This document shows, one piece after another, positions 10,808 through 23,161 of a DNA stretch of 64,000 nt. Origin of the DNA: Branchiostoma lanceolatum (taxonomy: Eukaryota; Chordata; Leptocardii; Amphioxiformes; Branchiostomatidae); assembly GCF_035083965.1 (NCBI RefSeq), contig NC_089738.1, forward strand, positions 15,216,734 through 15,280,733, given 5' to 3'. The notes below the pieces were generated by a model, which ran no database searches, had not been told where the DNA came from, and worked only from the letters and a program-made list of their open reading frames with translations. Both the position numbers and the translations under genes were made by a program. How positions within the stretch are numbered: position 1 is the stretch's first letter; every line of letters begins with the position of its first letter.

Positions 10808-13221
10808 CCTTCGGCCTGCTACAAGTGACACCATTTTTCTGCCTTGTCTACTACTTGGGACATTCAGCAGGACAGGGGTTAACAAGCAGTTGGTCAACAA
10901 CCAACATATCTATTTATTAGTAGGATATTTTAAACAGTAAACATGCGCTACAGTGTAGCTTATCTGAAGATAGCCAAGATGTCCAATACTGCTATGCCTG
11001 ACTGTGGTAACCAAGTTTGGGTAAAAATAAGTGCAACAGAATTGACACCATTATACAAATATATGCTTTATGCTGGCAAAAAACATTTTTGAAGACTTTC
11101 AAGGGCAGTATCATATATGATGACTTAAAGAACTAAATGGATAAGAAATCTAAATCATGCTGGGACCTGTACATGCATCATTTCAATTTACTACAGGAGT
11201 ACAATGTAGATCTAATGTATGATTTATTACAATCATTGTATCTGCAAATTTGACATACAAGCTAGTCACTACCACCCCACCCACCCCTACTTCATAAACA
11301 CATTCCTGCAACTCTGTGTATAAAATCTATCAATTAGCCATTTGTAAGATAAGGACAAGTGTGAAACTCCTGTTTAAAAGTTGGCGGGCAGTTTTGCACT
11401 GGCAAAACAACTCCTAGGAGGATACTCTAGACTTTGGACTTTTCAGGGACATGAACTTTAGATTTTAAAAAGTTTGGGCTATGTCTACAAACTTAATGTA
11501 TTTGTTGCATGAGATGATATGTAAACAAGTTGGAAGCTGTGGCAAGAACTTAACCTGTGTTTATAAGTTACAATGGTATTTTTTTGTATGAAAGTTGGAC
11601 AACATTATATTGAGAAAACAGCCTATGCTAAGATAAACATACTTTATTTGCTATTAATTCTTTATTGTCATATATTTGTACAATACTTCAAACTCAGAAA
11701 AGGCAGCTATGTTTCATACATTTTTTTCTCATTTCTTGACTCTTTTTTTTGGATGTATAGAAAATATGGGTTAATTTATTAGAATTATTCTAGGAATATT
11801 TGATAAGTTAGGACAGAAAGAGCAAGAGATTTATCAATCAATAGAGTGCTAGTAAAATAGATGTTGTATGTTTTCTCTAAAGTTATTGTCAGATCTTGAA
11901 TGTTTTGTGATTATTGAATAGCAGAGTTCATGTGTTGTAATGACGAGAATATGGTACTGAAATTTGTCCAAGTATCAAAGTGCAAGTGTGCAAAGCGTTG
12001 ATGTGATATAAAGCAGAATGCTTATTGTAGTCATGGTAATGTCAAGCCAGATTATATAACTGTTTAAAAATGTAAGAGAATCTTTAAAACAATAACAGGC
12101 CGTTGAACTGGATCAGTAAAAGATATTTTCTAAGGGCAAATATTTTCAGAAAAAATGATTTCAAAAATTACATAATTCATCAAAGTTGGAAAGACTAGAA
12201 ATGATCCTTTCTTTATTTACAATAGCCGGAATATATTGCAAAGACAAGAATCATGAAATACCAAATTGTAATATCTTAATATCAACAAAGACTCTATCCC
12301 AAGAGCTAGGGCATGACAAAACCTATATTCATGTTTACTCATGTTGTGTGCCTTTTGCACAGGTAGTAAATAATCAGGCCTATTTTGTTGCATAAGATGG
12401 TAAGTAAATTTCAAACAAGCTGGAAGATGTTGACAGCACTTTATCTATGTTTAAAACTTGGAATCGTGATGGTATTTTTTGGATCAGACATTTTATCATG
12501 GAAACAAATTATGCTAAGGTACATACTTTTTAATTTCCAGTAGGAAACTGCGATGTACATTTCTCTTGACAACATTGTAACAAGAGTTATATAAAGATTG
12601 ACATACATTCTTGAACTATACACACATTAGTGATAACAGTACGAGATGCGTCCTGACAGGCACCATGTAATGTGTGTGGATAAGGATCCCTTTCATCAAC
12701 GGACAGTGTCCGATTTGTTGGTACAGTAAATATTTGTACAAGCGTGGGAGTCAGAGAGTTGAGTGTTTGAGAAACTGCTGCATTAAAGCTACTCAGAACC
12801 TTCATATAAAGACTGTGTTGATTTTTTCTTGTGTATTGATCAAAAGTTTATGAACATTAGGATATGTATCATAAACAAAAATACTGATAGTAACTAAGTA
12901 AGGGAAGGATTGTGAGTGAGTGAGTGAGTGAGTGAGTGAGTGAGTGAGTGAGTGAGTGAGTGCATGAGTGAGTGAGTGAGTGAGTGAGTGAGAGTGAGTG
13001 AGTGCTTAAATGATAGAGTGAGTGAGTGAGTGCTTAAATGAGTGAGTAAGGGAGTGTGTGTGTGTGTTCTGTCCTCAAGCAGCAATGAAGCCTTCATGTG
13101 TACTTTACTGACAGTGACTGCAACCATGATGTCAGTATCTATGACTAACTGTTGGAAACTACAAAAGAGACCCCTAGTGACCAACATACAAACTGCTAGT
13201 TGTCAGTAAAGTTGGACCTAC
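10808..13221. other. AT-rich interval between the GPCR and the last visible RB1 exon
   Basis: Contains the GPCR 3' UTR side (AT-rich, no clear single poly(A) site chosen) and the GAGT microsatellite. Parts of 11540-11700 and 12390-12500 resemble each other (AAGTTGGAAG..GTG, TTTATAAG/TTTAAAAC), perhaps an old duplication. No coding exon recognised. Confidence 0.5.
12911..13070. repeat. (GAGT)n microsatellite near the last visible RB1 exon
   Basis: About 35 GAGT units with interruptions (GCATGAGT, GCTTAAAT), then (GT)n. It lies 150 bp beyond the last RB1 donor and is a plausible assembly trouble spot. Confidence 0.9.
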
Positions 13222-16200
13222 CATTTTCAGCATGGCTTCCATGACTCTGTAGTACATCCTGATGGCCAGGTGGCATCTCTACAACACAAGAACAGGGGAA
13301 AATAATAGATATAAATCATCACCACAAAATGGGCTTTGAGAGGTTTATGATAACAAAACTATGATGGGAAATATACATATATCTGACAGGAAACTTGATT
13401 TAAACTCTGAAATCATCACATGACATTTAATAGATTGACATAAACTTACATGAAAAATGCTCTAATCAAAATTGCAAGCAATCTTAGGAGAACTCCAATA
13501 AACTCATGATCACTGGACCTAGTTTTGAAGAGATTTCTGTCTTCTGTCACAAACAAATATAATGTAAACAAACCATTTTTTGTAAACAGGCCATAATAAA
13601 AGAATTATAATGAGGAGTAAATATCATGGATGGCATGTTCACCTGTTCAGCAATGTCCTTGTAGTTGTCACCAGTGGCCAGCAGGAAGCGGGAAACGAAG
13701 GCCGTCTTCAGCGCTGCAACTCTCTGCAGGATGTCTTCTGTGGGGTCTGTGGAGCAGTTCTACAGGGGGGAGGAACCATGCAATGTTAGAGTGTTTACAA
13801 CAATTCTTCTTCCCATATTTGTTTGTTTGTTTGTTTGTTATTTAGGTCTATCTACACTCTGGGCATTCATTGTTTCGGATGGAGACGCAAGCAGCCCCAT
13901 GTACATGTATGGAGAACCTTCAGTCATAAGCCTTAGGCATCAAACCTTTGTACATGAAAGAACCAAACACAATCATCAAGAATGGTGTGGGTAACTCTGT
14001 GTGCTTGGCTTAAAACTATAGAGCTGGTTTATAAATTTTAGAATTCTTCCCTTTTCTATAATTAGATTATTCTGTCTTGCCAGAGGTGTGTGCTCTTTGA
14101 GTGGTGTCCACACGAACAAAAGGACATTAACAGTACAACTTACACTGAAGTAAGTTTTCAGTGTGGCGGAGGGTTCGTCCTGAGCTGTGTTCAGGATGTT
14201 CTTCAGCTGCTGGACTGTTGTCATGGCAGTTCTGTTGTCATGGAAACAAAACAAATAACATTTCAACCACACAGTAGAAATCACCAAGAATCAGTATTGA
14301 ATAGAGACACCAAAACTAGTCAATCTCAATCAATAATTGAATCCTCTATGCATCTTTTGTATATTTATCTGCAAATGTATGGCTGATACATGTATAACTG
14401 CCCATCTTAACATGTTTAAAACCTTCAGAAATAAGCACATTGTTACATCATTACAATGAGGTTATAGGGTAGAAAATTTCACCACAAAAAGGTACACTCT
14501 CATGTAGTAAAACATAGAACCATCATAGCTTAATGCTTTTTACATGTACATGAACTTGCTTCCATGTTTCTCAAAGGAAATTGAACTTTTTAAGTCCAGG
14601 AAGACGTGCGGACTCACCTGACAGGAGTGGCGAGTGGATCTGTCTGTGAGGTGTGAGGGATCCCACTGGCTTCATCACTGTACAAATAAACAGCAACTTC
14701 TGTTGGACTTTCAACATTTTTCTAGACTGGCATTCATCCTTTTCTAGCTCCGGTTTACACCTTTGATTGATTCTCTCAGGAATATTCTATCCCTTCACTA
14801 GAGAATCAACTACCATTTGAATATTTTCCTCTGTAGTGGCATTGTAACGGGGATAAAACAGGCATTGGGAGAAATGCTTCTGAGAAATATTTGCTACCTG
14901 AAATAGTTAATGACATGGGGGCCACAGGTTTAGATAGAGATAGGTGTCACACTATTCTGCTGATAAGTGATCAGAGGAGCAAACTGGAGCTACAATGGGA
15001 GGGATACCAATCTGACATTTTCTAGCAGTCATAGTAGACCATACCAAACAATATTCATCAAATATTAGCTAAGAACACTGACAATAACTGCAGGGTCAAC
15101 TAGTGTGCGAATTTTCATGAATTGTAGCAAAATAATCAACTTGAAGATACTTATTAAGTGAAGAAACATCCTAAGTTTGAAAAGTTACATAAAGTGTTGA
15201 GTTAGCAGTATAGAAGTGCAACATGCATCATTATCATATTGCAGTCTGGACAATCTTTAAAAGCACTTGACTCAAAACTGACCTATCAGAGGACGGCGAC
15301 ATCAGGTGTCTGTCATGGTGAAGAAAGGTCATCTCATCAATGTCTCCCTCCAACAGGTACAGACTCCTGTACTCAGTCTCAAGCCAGGAGAGCTGTGGAG
15401 GGATGGAGGGAAGAAATGAACAATGTGAAAGTGAAAAGTAAATTAAAGTGATCTCAAACCAGTTTAGCTCAATGAACTCAATGAACAGCTGAGATACGTC
15501 GATGAAGGTTAGACATCCAGGTAATAAGATACGCCAAATGACAGCTACTGATTGCAGAAGCAACTGGATAAAATTTGGAAACAGACGTTTCAGACAGCTT
15601 AGATACTCTTCCCCTGGTCGTAACAGAGAAGAAAGACACTATGTATAGTTTTGTTGTTATGGTTCTATGAACGTCACAAAATGAAGAGAATCCAGACTTT
15701 TTTAGTTCCTGTCAGTTCAGTACACATTTTAAACATCATCACCATCATTCTTGACATTTTTACAACAGGGCTATCTAGTACCACAAATTTTATACTCGAC
15801 TAGTGAAGAGGCTCCTGCCATATATTTGACGACAACAGGTTCCAATCTGCGATTAAGGATATAGAAACAAGGGGAACGTATTTACCTCCGGTAGGCCTTC
15901 CTTCACAGGCAGGGTTTGGGTATAGCGCAGCCAGCAGCTGTGGTACACCGACTCCACCTGGAGACAAATATGTGAAGTTCAACTTTTTGTGTGGTTCTCT
16001 ACTCTTTACTCCATGTAAATGTTACTGACTGACATTGGTCAAGATAAAACTCAGAATGCAAAGTTTTGGACTCTTTCCTACAGTAACTGTCAAATCACAC
16101 TTTTCTGTGCATGTAGATTTCACATTTTGTCCATATATTGCAACTTGTTGCTATTTTACACTCTAGCAGACAACTGATGTTCTCTGTACATGTAATAGTT

Positions 16201-18657
16201 GTTGCAGTACAATGTACCATTATACCACCATGTACGATTGTCTAGCGATAAAGTTCATTCATTCATTCATTGGCATTTTATTGCTGTAAAGTCTTAGCAG
16301 GGCTTCATCTAAAAAGTAGTGACCAGACACCGATTGAGCCAACCTGGCCAAAGCAAACAAAGATAAATAATGAACAAACATGTTGATGAAGGTTAGACAT
16401 CCAGGTAATAAGATATGCCAAAAATAGTTATTCAAGCAACTGGATAAAATTCTGAAACAGACGTTTCAGACAGCATCCGCTATCTTTCGTCAGTGACTGA
16501 ATAAATAAATACATAAATGAATACTTACATCATCATAACCACAGCCCATCTCCTGGCACAGCACCTTCAGGATGGAGCCCACCAGCACAGGAACCGTCCC
16601 CGAGTCATCCTTATCCGGCAGCCCTTCTTCTAAATGTTCTAAGATGACGTCAGCTGGGACAAGAGAAATCACAGAACCAATCTTAAGAACCAGCTAGATG
16701 CTATTTGAATGCTTTTGATCTAAGCAATGATATTTAACATGTTTATAAGCATACTAGTTTTTACAGGAATAAACAACTTTGGATTAAATTTTCTCCTTGA
16801 AATTGGATCCCTCATCGATGTTGTACCCTGGGGAAAGGCACTTTCCACAACTTTCCTCACTCCACCCAGGCGTAAAAATGGGTACCTGATTTTGAGGTAA
16901 AAGGTGGTGATGAAAGGAGAGGATTAGGCTCCACCTACCAATACCGTGCCCTAGACACAGTGGATAACAACCCACTGCTCCTACGGCCTCAAAAAGGCTA
17001 TGGGACTACCTTTACCTTTCTGTCGTCATCATGATAAACGCTCAAAGCTGTTCAACATTCTTTCCGCTTGTTCAACAGAATTTAATACATTCCAGTCTAT
17101 AGATAAATTCAAATACATTCTAGAAAGAGACAACCCTTACTTTGGGTAAATATATCAAAGAATGTTTAGATCTTAGAACTAGTAGTGTAAGTGATACGTT
17201 AAAGTCGACATGTTGAAGTACATATACTTGTACTTAGGTTAATCATTTTGTAAACCATTGTTTGTTGTTTGTATGTATAGTTGTAGAAGACCTTAGGAAA
17301 GTCGCTGTACTTTTGTCATGTCAATAAAGATTTCTGTCGAGTTTACGTTCGGCAGTGATTGGTCATTATTGATCCTGAAGAAGGCGACAGTGGTTGTCGA
17401 AAATTCGATCCGTGAATACCTTAGTGTTGGAAGAAAGTTTAGCATTGTATAAAGATTTCTGTATAAAGTTCATGATACAATGTAGTCTCACCATAGGGAG
17501 GCCTGAGGAGGAAGCTGGGGGTCCACCTGATGACGTGGGCCATGCAGCACAGCAGCAGGTGGAAGTTCAGCACCAGCTCCGGGTTTCCCTGAAGGACTTT
17601 TCCTGCAACAAAAAAGGCACAAATGAATTTAAGTCAATGACATTACGGTAAATGCAGAAATGTTCGCAGTGATTTTAAGTTCGTGGTTTTCGCGGTGAAC
17701 TCTTTACTACAAACTTAAAACCACCACAAAAAGCCATTTCATGTGGGGCTGTAGCGCTACTATTGTTTGAAACGCGAACACAAAACCACCACGAACACTC
17801 CATTTTCTCCCCTGCCACGAAATAGAATCCCCGCGAACATACCTGCATTTACAGTATTTCAACATTTTTGGTCAATATAATATTTTGATGCCATCCAGTT
17901 GCAAACAGATATTTTCACAGATCCCATTGCATGCTGTGAGATGTGGGCACTATGGGAAGTTGCCGTTGTCGAATAGTGCAGGGGGCAAATTGCATCATTA
18001 CCATGACAACATGGACCGGACTTGACACAATATGCAAGCATCTCAAACATGTTGCCATGGCGATGATGCTGCCTGCCTTCCCTTCGGTACCCATACTTGA
18101 CCATAGTGTCCATCTTCTCCCAGCATGCAATGGGATCCATGAATAGGTCCAGGGAAGAGGCAGAAAAAATGGAAGGGGAGGGCAGAACATGCAATCACAG
18201 ACAACTGAGTAACCCCCATTAACAATAATCTGCAAGGTTACATAAATCCGTCAGTTTGAAAAACAGTGGGTTTGAGAGATCTCTAGTGCAGCACCCCCCA
18301 GGTATGCACAGTTTAGACATACAGGAGTGCATTGTACTGGGGGACGTTGGGTTGGAGATCTGTTTGGACATATCTTTTCAGAGTGGCGAATCATGTACCA
18401 TGGTGGAATTATGCTAGTAGATGTTACATCTGAATGTAGCAATAGCATCTAACAATAAGTCAGACTACTCTTAGAATTTCTCACCTTTAGCCAGAAGAAA
18501 AATCAGCCAGCTTTGCTTCATCCTGGGGGTGACTGTGGTTGTGGTACTGTAGAGGGTAAATCAACTTGGTCAGTACTAAAATCAGACCCAGATATATATA
18601 CACACATACACCCTGCACCGCCCCCCCCCCCCACACACACAAACTCAAATATATATG

Positions 18658-18734
<77 letters not shown>

Positions 18735-20833
18735 ACACACGCACACACATACAACCTTTCAAACATTTTTAAGGTGATTTCAAGAAGTTAACACCTACAA
18801 GGCATAAGTATCTGATAAGGATATAACTTTCTGCCATACATAGCCATAGCAGTGGAAATATGTTCCCTACCTGGCTGAGAATGGACTTGGATTCTCCTGG
18901 AAGATAGCAGCAAAAAGTCTGGATGGAAAAAAATAAAATAGTTATCAGATAACTTTGGTCACCTTAATATCTCATAAGTAAGTCCATATCTATTACAACT
19001 GATATAGTTTTGTAACACCTTCACCATGTGTGTCTTTTACCTGTGACATCGCATCTTATGCCAAACCATAAGCCAAAAATGTCCCTGCAGTTCCATAACA
19101 AGCTGCTAAGGGACTCACACTTCTTTGTTGCTCCTAAAGCTATCAGCAATAAAAAAAATCAAAACTACAGCATGTTCAGAACAGAAGATATAAAAAACTG
19201 AATGCTCTGCGAAATTCTTGACTCTTGATTCATAACTGTTGAGAACGACAGTAGAAAAACATTTTCTGTTTGTATACAATATGAGGATTACAATTTCAGC
19301 AGTAACTACCTTTACTAGCATATTTGGTTGACAGAACTCCACTTATTTCCAATGCTTACTTTTCAAACTTGAGGTGCAGTGCCGCTACTATGCAGTACTT
19401 CCTCTGTAGCTGACTGTACGCGTCTCGGACATTGGAATTCGCATCCTCCATACAATGTGACGTCTTCATGGCATGGAACAGCATCACAATGCTGCAACAG
19501 AAAGGTGTTTTATTTAGCAATTGGTCATACAAGCTGCATTCCGGAGTTGGGGGTTTAAAATAGGGCTGAGTCATACTGGAGACTATAAAAATGGTACTGC
19601 TTTCTCTGCTTGGCACAAATGGGAAAGAGTAGGTTGAAAAGCTCTTGCTGTAGTGCCATGGAGATGGAGATGGGCACCGTCCTATTCACCAAAAAGTATG
19701 GTAAGGATTTTAAGTTAATTGCTTATGTTGAGTTTCTTAAATTTCTTGATTAACATGTTAACGATCTAGGATTGAGGTTTGACCACAATCAATGAAGAAT
19801 TTGCAACGGTATACACAAAAATATATTTTGAACACATAACGTTAACAGTTTCCTAAAACTGATCTCCAAAAATGTTGACATCAAGACCTGTATGTGTAAG
19901 ATTGTTAACAGAATCTAAAGGAACCTACTTCGCACTGGCCTTGTTCAGTATGTCTTGAAGTGTCACGCAGGGAGCGAAGACATTGACGCTGTCTGGGGAA
20001 CTGTCATCTTCTGTTTCTCGGAACCTGAAAATGTACAGTCAAGCATGCCTGTTACAATTACAGTAACCCTTACACAAGGTATGATTACAATGGTTGTAAC
20101 AAATCTAGTTGATTGTATGGAAAGCACTATAATATAAAGTATAAAGGTACCTTTCTTCAATTTCCTCAAAATTCAATGTAAGATGAAAATCAAAATTTCC
20201 CTAGCTTCAATGTGACTTCCAAGTATTACTATAATTGCAAAGAGTAGGTTACACAACGAAGATAACAGTTACCTGGATGTCTAACCTTCAGTGATGTATC
20301 AAAAAGTATGTTGCATAGCATAATATGTTTACTAGAAATAAAATTCTATCAAGCCTCCAACATTGTTGACTTATAGAACTGATAGCTCACCTTGCTTTTG
20401 TCACAGCCACATAGATACAGGCCACACAGCACAGCTGGGGCACCTGAATAGATAACAGATACAATGATCACATTTTCCAGCAAAGTCATGCTTGCAGTTC
20501 TAAAACAAGCTTCTAGGTGGCTCAAATCAAATCAAAACTACTTATTTTCAAGGCCATAAGCCATTTACAAATCATTACCATTAGCTGTTCAGAACGTGAA
20601 ATACTGAACATGTGATTGTAAGAATTTTTCTATCCCTTTCCCTTTTTTCCCACTTTTTCAACACCAGTTGCAAAGACACCAAGTCATCATGTTTTAAGAA
20701 TCGTTACACTACGTGTATTTCGCACCTGTCCATGAGCCTTTTCCCCCACATCTGCTAGGATCTGTAGCGCATCATCAGTGATGGCAGCAGGCAGGGACAG
20801 GGCAGTGGCCAGTCTTCTCAGGTCCACTTCCAT
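13222..20833 (-). CDS. RB1: Retinoblastoma protein (RB1 orthologue), N-terminal half, 14 coding exons
   Basis: RB1 is the nuclear pocket protein that binds E2F and restrains S-phase entry. Exons in transcript order: 20833-20726, 20443-20391, 20024-19929, 19491-19360, 18918-18871, 18546-18485, 17602-17492, 16653-16529, 15957-15886, 15392-15283, 14677-14618, 14231-14144, 13759-13643, 13278-13222. All join in frame through GT-AG borders to 413 residues. The N-terminal RB domain is clear (SWLIFLLAKGKVLQ, RPPYADV, VLCQEMGC), followed by a linker with HTSQTDPLATPVR, a TP site placed like the human TPVR. Pocket A begins with TVQQLKNILNTA, TYFSNCSTDP and LAIRMYYRVMEAML, matching human RB1 rather than p107/p130. 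The N-terminus lacks the Pro/Ala-rich leader of mammals. No later pocket A, pocket B or C-terminal exon is recognisable further left, so the gene is partial here. The final donor (ATG|GTAGGT) is intact. Confidence 0.93.
15480..15612 (-). repeat. Penelope-like dispersed repeat copy in RB1 intron
   Basis: In inverse: GCTGTCTGAAACGTCTGTTT, TTTATCCAGTTGCTTCTG and TTACCTGGATGTCTAACC. It ends about 90 bp upstream (transcript sense) of exon 10. Confidence 0.5.
16375..16500 (-). repeat. Penelope-like dispersed repeat with hammerhead-like core
   Basis: The minus strand reads CTGACGA, a 7-bp hairpin with GGAT loop, then GAAAC, and continues through TATCCAGTTGCTTGA and TTACCTGGATGTCTAACC. Related copies: 15480-15612 (minus), 45285-45385 (plus), 59895-60000 (plus). 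A short tail piece is at 20268-20294. Confidence 0.5.
16795..17015 (+). repeat. Dispersed repeat, SINE-like, shared with 26.3 kb
   Basis: In inverse it shares CACCTGGGTGGAGTGAGGAA, GTGCCTTTCCC..GGG and ACAACATCG with 26280-26470. Located in an RB1 intron. Confidence 0.55.
17021..17335 (+). mobile_element. LINE 3' tail, 5'-truncated
   Basis: The decayed end of a non-LTR retrotransposon frame (ATGATAAACGCTCAAAG, then a YIKECLDLRTSS-like peptide) followed by a 3' tail with GTATGTATAGTTGTAGAAGACC and GTCAATAAAGATTT. The same tail occurs at 23918-24260, 28036-28715 (interrupted), 31697-32025 and 36951-37232, always on the plus strand. Confidence 0.7.
17340..17460 (+). repeat. Second hammerhead-like repeat family
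   Basis: CTGAAGAAGGCGACAGTGG followed by TTGTCGAAAATTCGATCC, then GAATACCTTAGTGTTGGAAG. Two copies form the inverted repeat at 59398-59562. Confidence 0.5.
17644..17856. mobile_element. MITE with TACNGTAAATGCAG termini (RB1 intron)
   Basis: The terminal inverted repeats are TACGGTAAATGCAG and TACTGTAAATGCAGG in inverse; the interior is imperfectly palindromic with GTTCGCAGTG and CGAACACTCCATTTTCTC. Sister copies lie at 22038-22249 and 50147-50340, and decayed ones at about 21135-21310 and 61170-61280. Confidence 0.8.
18240..18440 (+). repeat. Dispersed repeat shared with the esterase copy 1 promoter
   Basis: Partner of 24446-24650, located in an RB1 intron, at least 90% similar by eye over the shared blocks. 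Confidence 0.7.
18610..18745. repeat. (CA)n microsatellite in RB1 intron
   Basis: A C10 run and short CA stretch are followed by about 33 CA units from 18664 to 18732. Confidence 0.95.
19565..19715 (+). repeat. SINE family A fragment in RB1 intron
   Basis: It shares GGTACTGCTTTCTCTGCTT..GGAAAGAGTA and GAGATGGGCACCGTCC with 2360-2560. The tRNA-like head is absent. Confidence 0.6.
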
Positions 20834-22037
20834 CTTATTCTACTGTAGATCTGACTAAATACTGCAGGAATACATGATTAAAAGTCAAATCTAAGACATA
20901 GATTTAGTGAAATTCAAAGATTTCATGCTTAAAACAAACAATAGGTCTGCTTTCATCTTAGAATACTGTAGATCAGACTAAATTCTACAGAAATATATCA
21001 TAAAATGTCACATCTGAGTCACTAAATTGCTGAAATGTAAACATTTGACGCTTAGAGCATTAGATAGAACAAAGAAGATATGTTACGTTGTCACCATGCA
21101 GCACTATGATATGTACAAAAGCTCAAAATTAAGGGAATTCAATTTCACAGTAGGAGGGAAAAGAGGCATATGCGGTGTTTTAAGTTCATGGTGGACACAC
21201 CGAGTATATCACTGATATGACAGAAATCTGTATTGTTTTCGGCGTGATGCTTTTGTGTTGGAGAGGTCACAGTGAAACCTGCTGACATAAAACCACTGCG
21301 AACACTCAAAATTTATATCATAGTATTGTTTGCATCAACATTGATCAGTTGCTTCATGGTGTGGATGGAGACGTTATTTGTGACCCTAAAGTGACATGCT
21401 GACATTTTAAACAGGTCACAAACTAAGATGTCGCCCTTGACACAATGCGACATATGTATAATGATTGATAACTCAACTTAATTCACCAAAGCAACAAGGT
21501 TTTGATGTCAAATAATGGAACATTGTTAGAGATAGGGTTGGTTATCAAGGTACCTATACAAGACTGCGAAACTCTTTAAGGTACAGGTCCAAAATTTTGT
21601 ACCTGAATAGAATTACACTCCAGTATATACTTGTAGCATTTTGTGACTAGATCATGTGTGGGGGAGGGTAAGAGATGGGTCAGCCCTGACTAACATACCA
21701 TTCTACCCAACCTTTTTCTGTTCTTGACATGTTGGAATATGATTTCTGCTATACATTAGAATGTGGTGGCCATGATTTCAAAACGTTGTCAATGTCAGTC
21801 ATCAAGAAATGTACGCAACAACGCAACATGGAAACTGTCTGAATAATACCCTTGGCCAGCTAGATTTATATGACTGTTTACAACATATGATTGATCACAA
21901 CATTCCTGGGCGCGATGGACTAGAGGAGGGCTTTGACCAGTATTGTATAGAAAACATGGTATCAATTACTCTGATTCACTGTTCTAAACATACTAGATAT
22001 TTGATGATTCTTTGCTCCCAACAGGTTATGTCCATGG

Positions 22038-22249
22038 TACTGTAAATGCATTTAAATATGCGTGGTTTTTATTTCGCGCTAAGGAGAAAATGGAGTGTTC
22101 GCAGTGTTTTCAAGTTCGCGGCAGCAATATAGTGACATACTGCATAGTGTTGGACAAAATCATTCGCGGCGGTTTTAACTTCATGGTAAAATGGTCTCCG
22201 CGAAAACCACCAACGCAAAACCACCACGAACCTTTCTGCATTTACAGTG
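22038..22249. mobile_element. MITE with TACTGTAAATGCA termini
   Basis: Same family as 17644-17856: TACTGTAAATGCA at the left, TGCATTTACAGT at the right, and the shared interior GAGAAAATGGAGTGTTCGCAGTG. It lies in the presumed RB1 intron 1. Confidence 0.8.
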
Positions 22250-22682
22250 TCTGCAATTTTTCAGAGAACTGTAGTAAGAGACCCTCTGTGAGACCCTCCC
22301 TGCTTCAATACAGCACAATGCCACTGGAAAATAGCCAACCAAAAACACGCACAAATGATGAAATCTTACACGTAAAAACTCATGTAGCAATAACCTTGTT
22401 TGATACTGAAACCTGGCTGACGATTTAAGATGAGTTGTGCATGCTCTTGTTTACCGAATTGGAGAAAAACAACAACAAGATGTTGACAAAACCTGACCCG
22501 GTCCTAGGGGCCTGTTGGGGCATGTGCGGAAAAAAAGATGTGACCAACCGACCATTCGTTGTAAACAGCACTCCAGCAACGATAAAATCACACTGATTTC
22601 TATGCAATAATAAGCACCCTCCGTTAAAATCTTACATCGACGAGAACGCTGTGTTTGAAAAATGTAAATGACCTCCATGAGA

Positions 22683-22828
22683 TGAGCGGCCGGAAGACGG
22701 AGACCCTACCCCCAACAGACACGGTGACCTACCCTGACACGACGCAGACTCCGGCCATACCGGGGCGGGAAACAACCTCGCCGCTTCGGCGAAACACACC
22801 CACGATTTCTCCAATGTTGAACAAGGTA
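22683..22828 (+). other. Candidate first coding exon antisense to RB1 intron 1, unassigned
   Basis: A GC-rich frame starts with ATGAGCGGCCGG and encodes about 48 residues rich in Thr, Pro and Ser, ending at AACAAG followed by GTACTG, a possible donor. The Pro-directed TP/SP sites (RRNTPTISPML) look like those of a regulated nuclear protein. I cannot identify the family or find a second exon before 24.7 kb. It may equally be part of a CpG-rich RB1 promoter region with no coding role. Confidence 0.25.
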
Positions 22829-22900
22829 CTGTACAGTGATTCAATTACAAACATAGCAAACAGGAACGCGCGACTATTTTTTGTAACAAACATTACTTAC

Positions 22901-23000
22901 CTCGGCCTGTGTACCAGTCTTTCTGTTCAAACGTCTGGATGTGAATGTAGCAGAAAAAGATCAGGTCACATGATCCAAATTTGGGGCGAAAATCTTCCCT
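22901..23000 (-). other. RB1: Probable RB1 5' noncoding exon
   Basis: On the minus strand a near-perfect donor, GAG|GTAAGTAATG, ends an exon at 22901. The preceding bases carry no useful reading frame (the one ATG nearby is followed at once by TGA). The RB1 start codon at 20833 is preceded by several CAG/TAG acceptor candidates within 35 bp, so a noncoding first exon spliced to it is plausible. The upstream limit near 23000 is a guess; no TATA box is seen. Confidence 0.45.
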
Positions 23001-23161
23001 CCTGCGGCCTGTTATTATAGAACGTAAACAATCAGTAATTCAGGAGTGTACCCCGGTTCTTGTTTGTACCAGGATATCCTTAGATCGTCCGTAATTTGCA
23101 CGGTTTGGCAGAAAATTTGTTGACCTTTTCTCAGTTGCCGGGACGCTATCAGCTGAAAAAT

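Noticed and set aside
12894..13187. 97-codon minus frame rich in LTHSLTHS repeats
   Set aside because: It is a translation of the (GAGT)n microsatellite; no unique domain outside the repeat.
13665..13994. Plus-strand 109-codon frame
   Set aside because: It is antisense to RB1 exon 13759-13643 and runs on into intron; the minus-strand exon has clear RB1 pocket A similarity and exact splice borders.
18487..18791. Frames with long Cys-Val or Thr-His runs
   Set aside because: They translate the (CA)n microsatellite; the only real coding bases here are RB1 exon 18546-18485.
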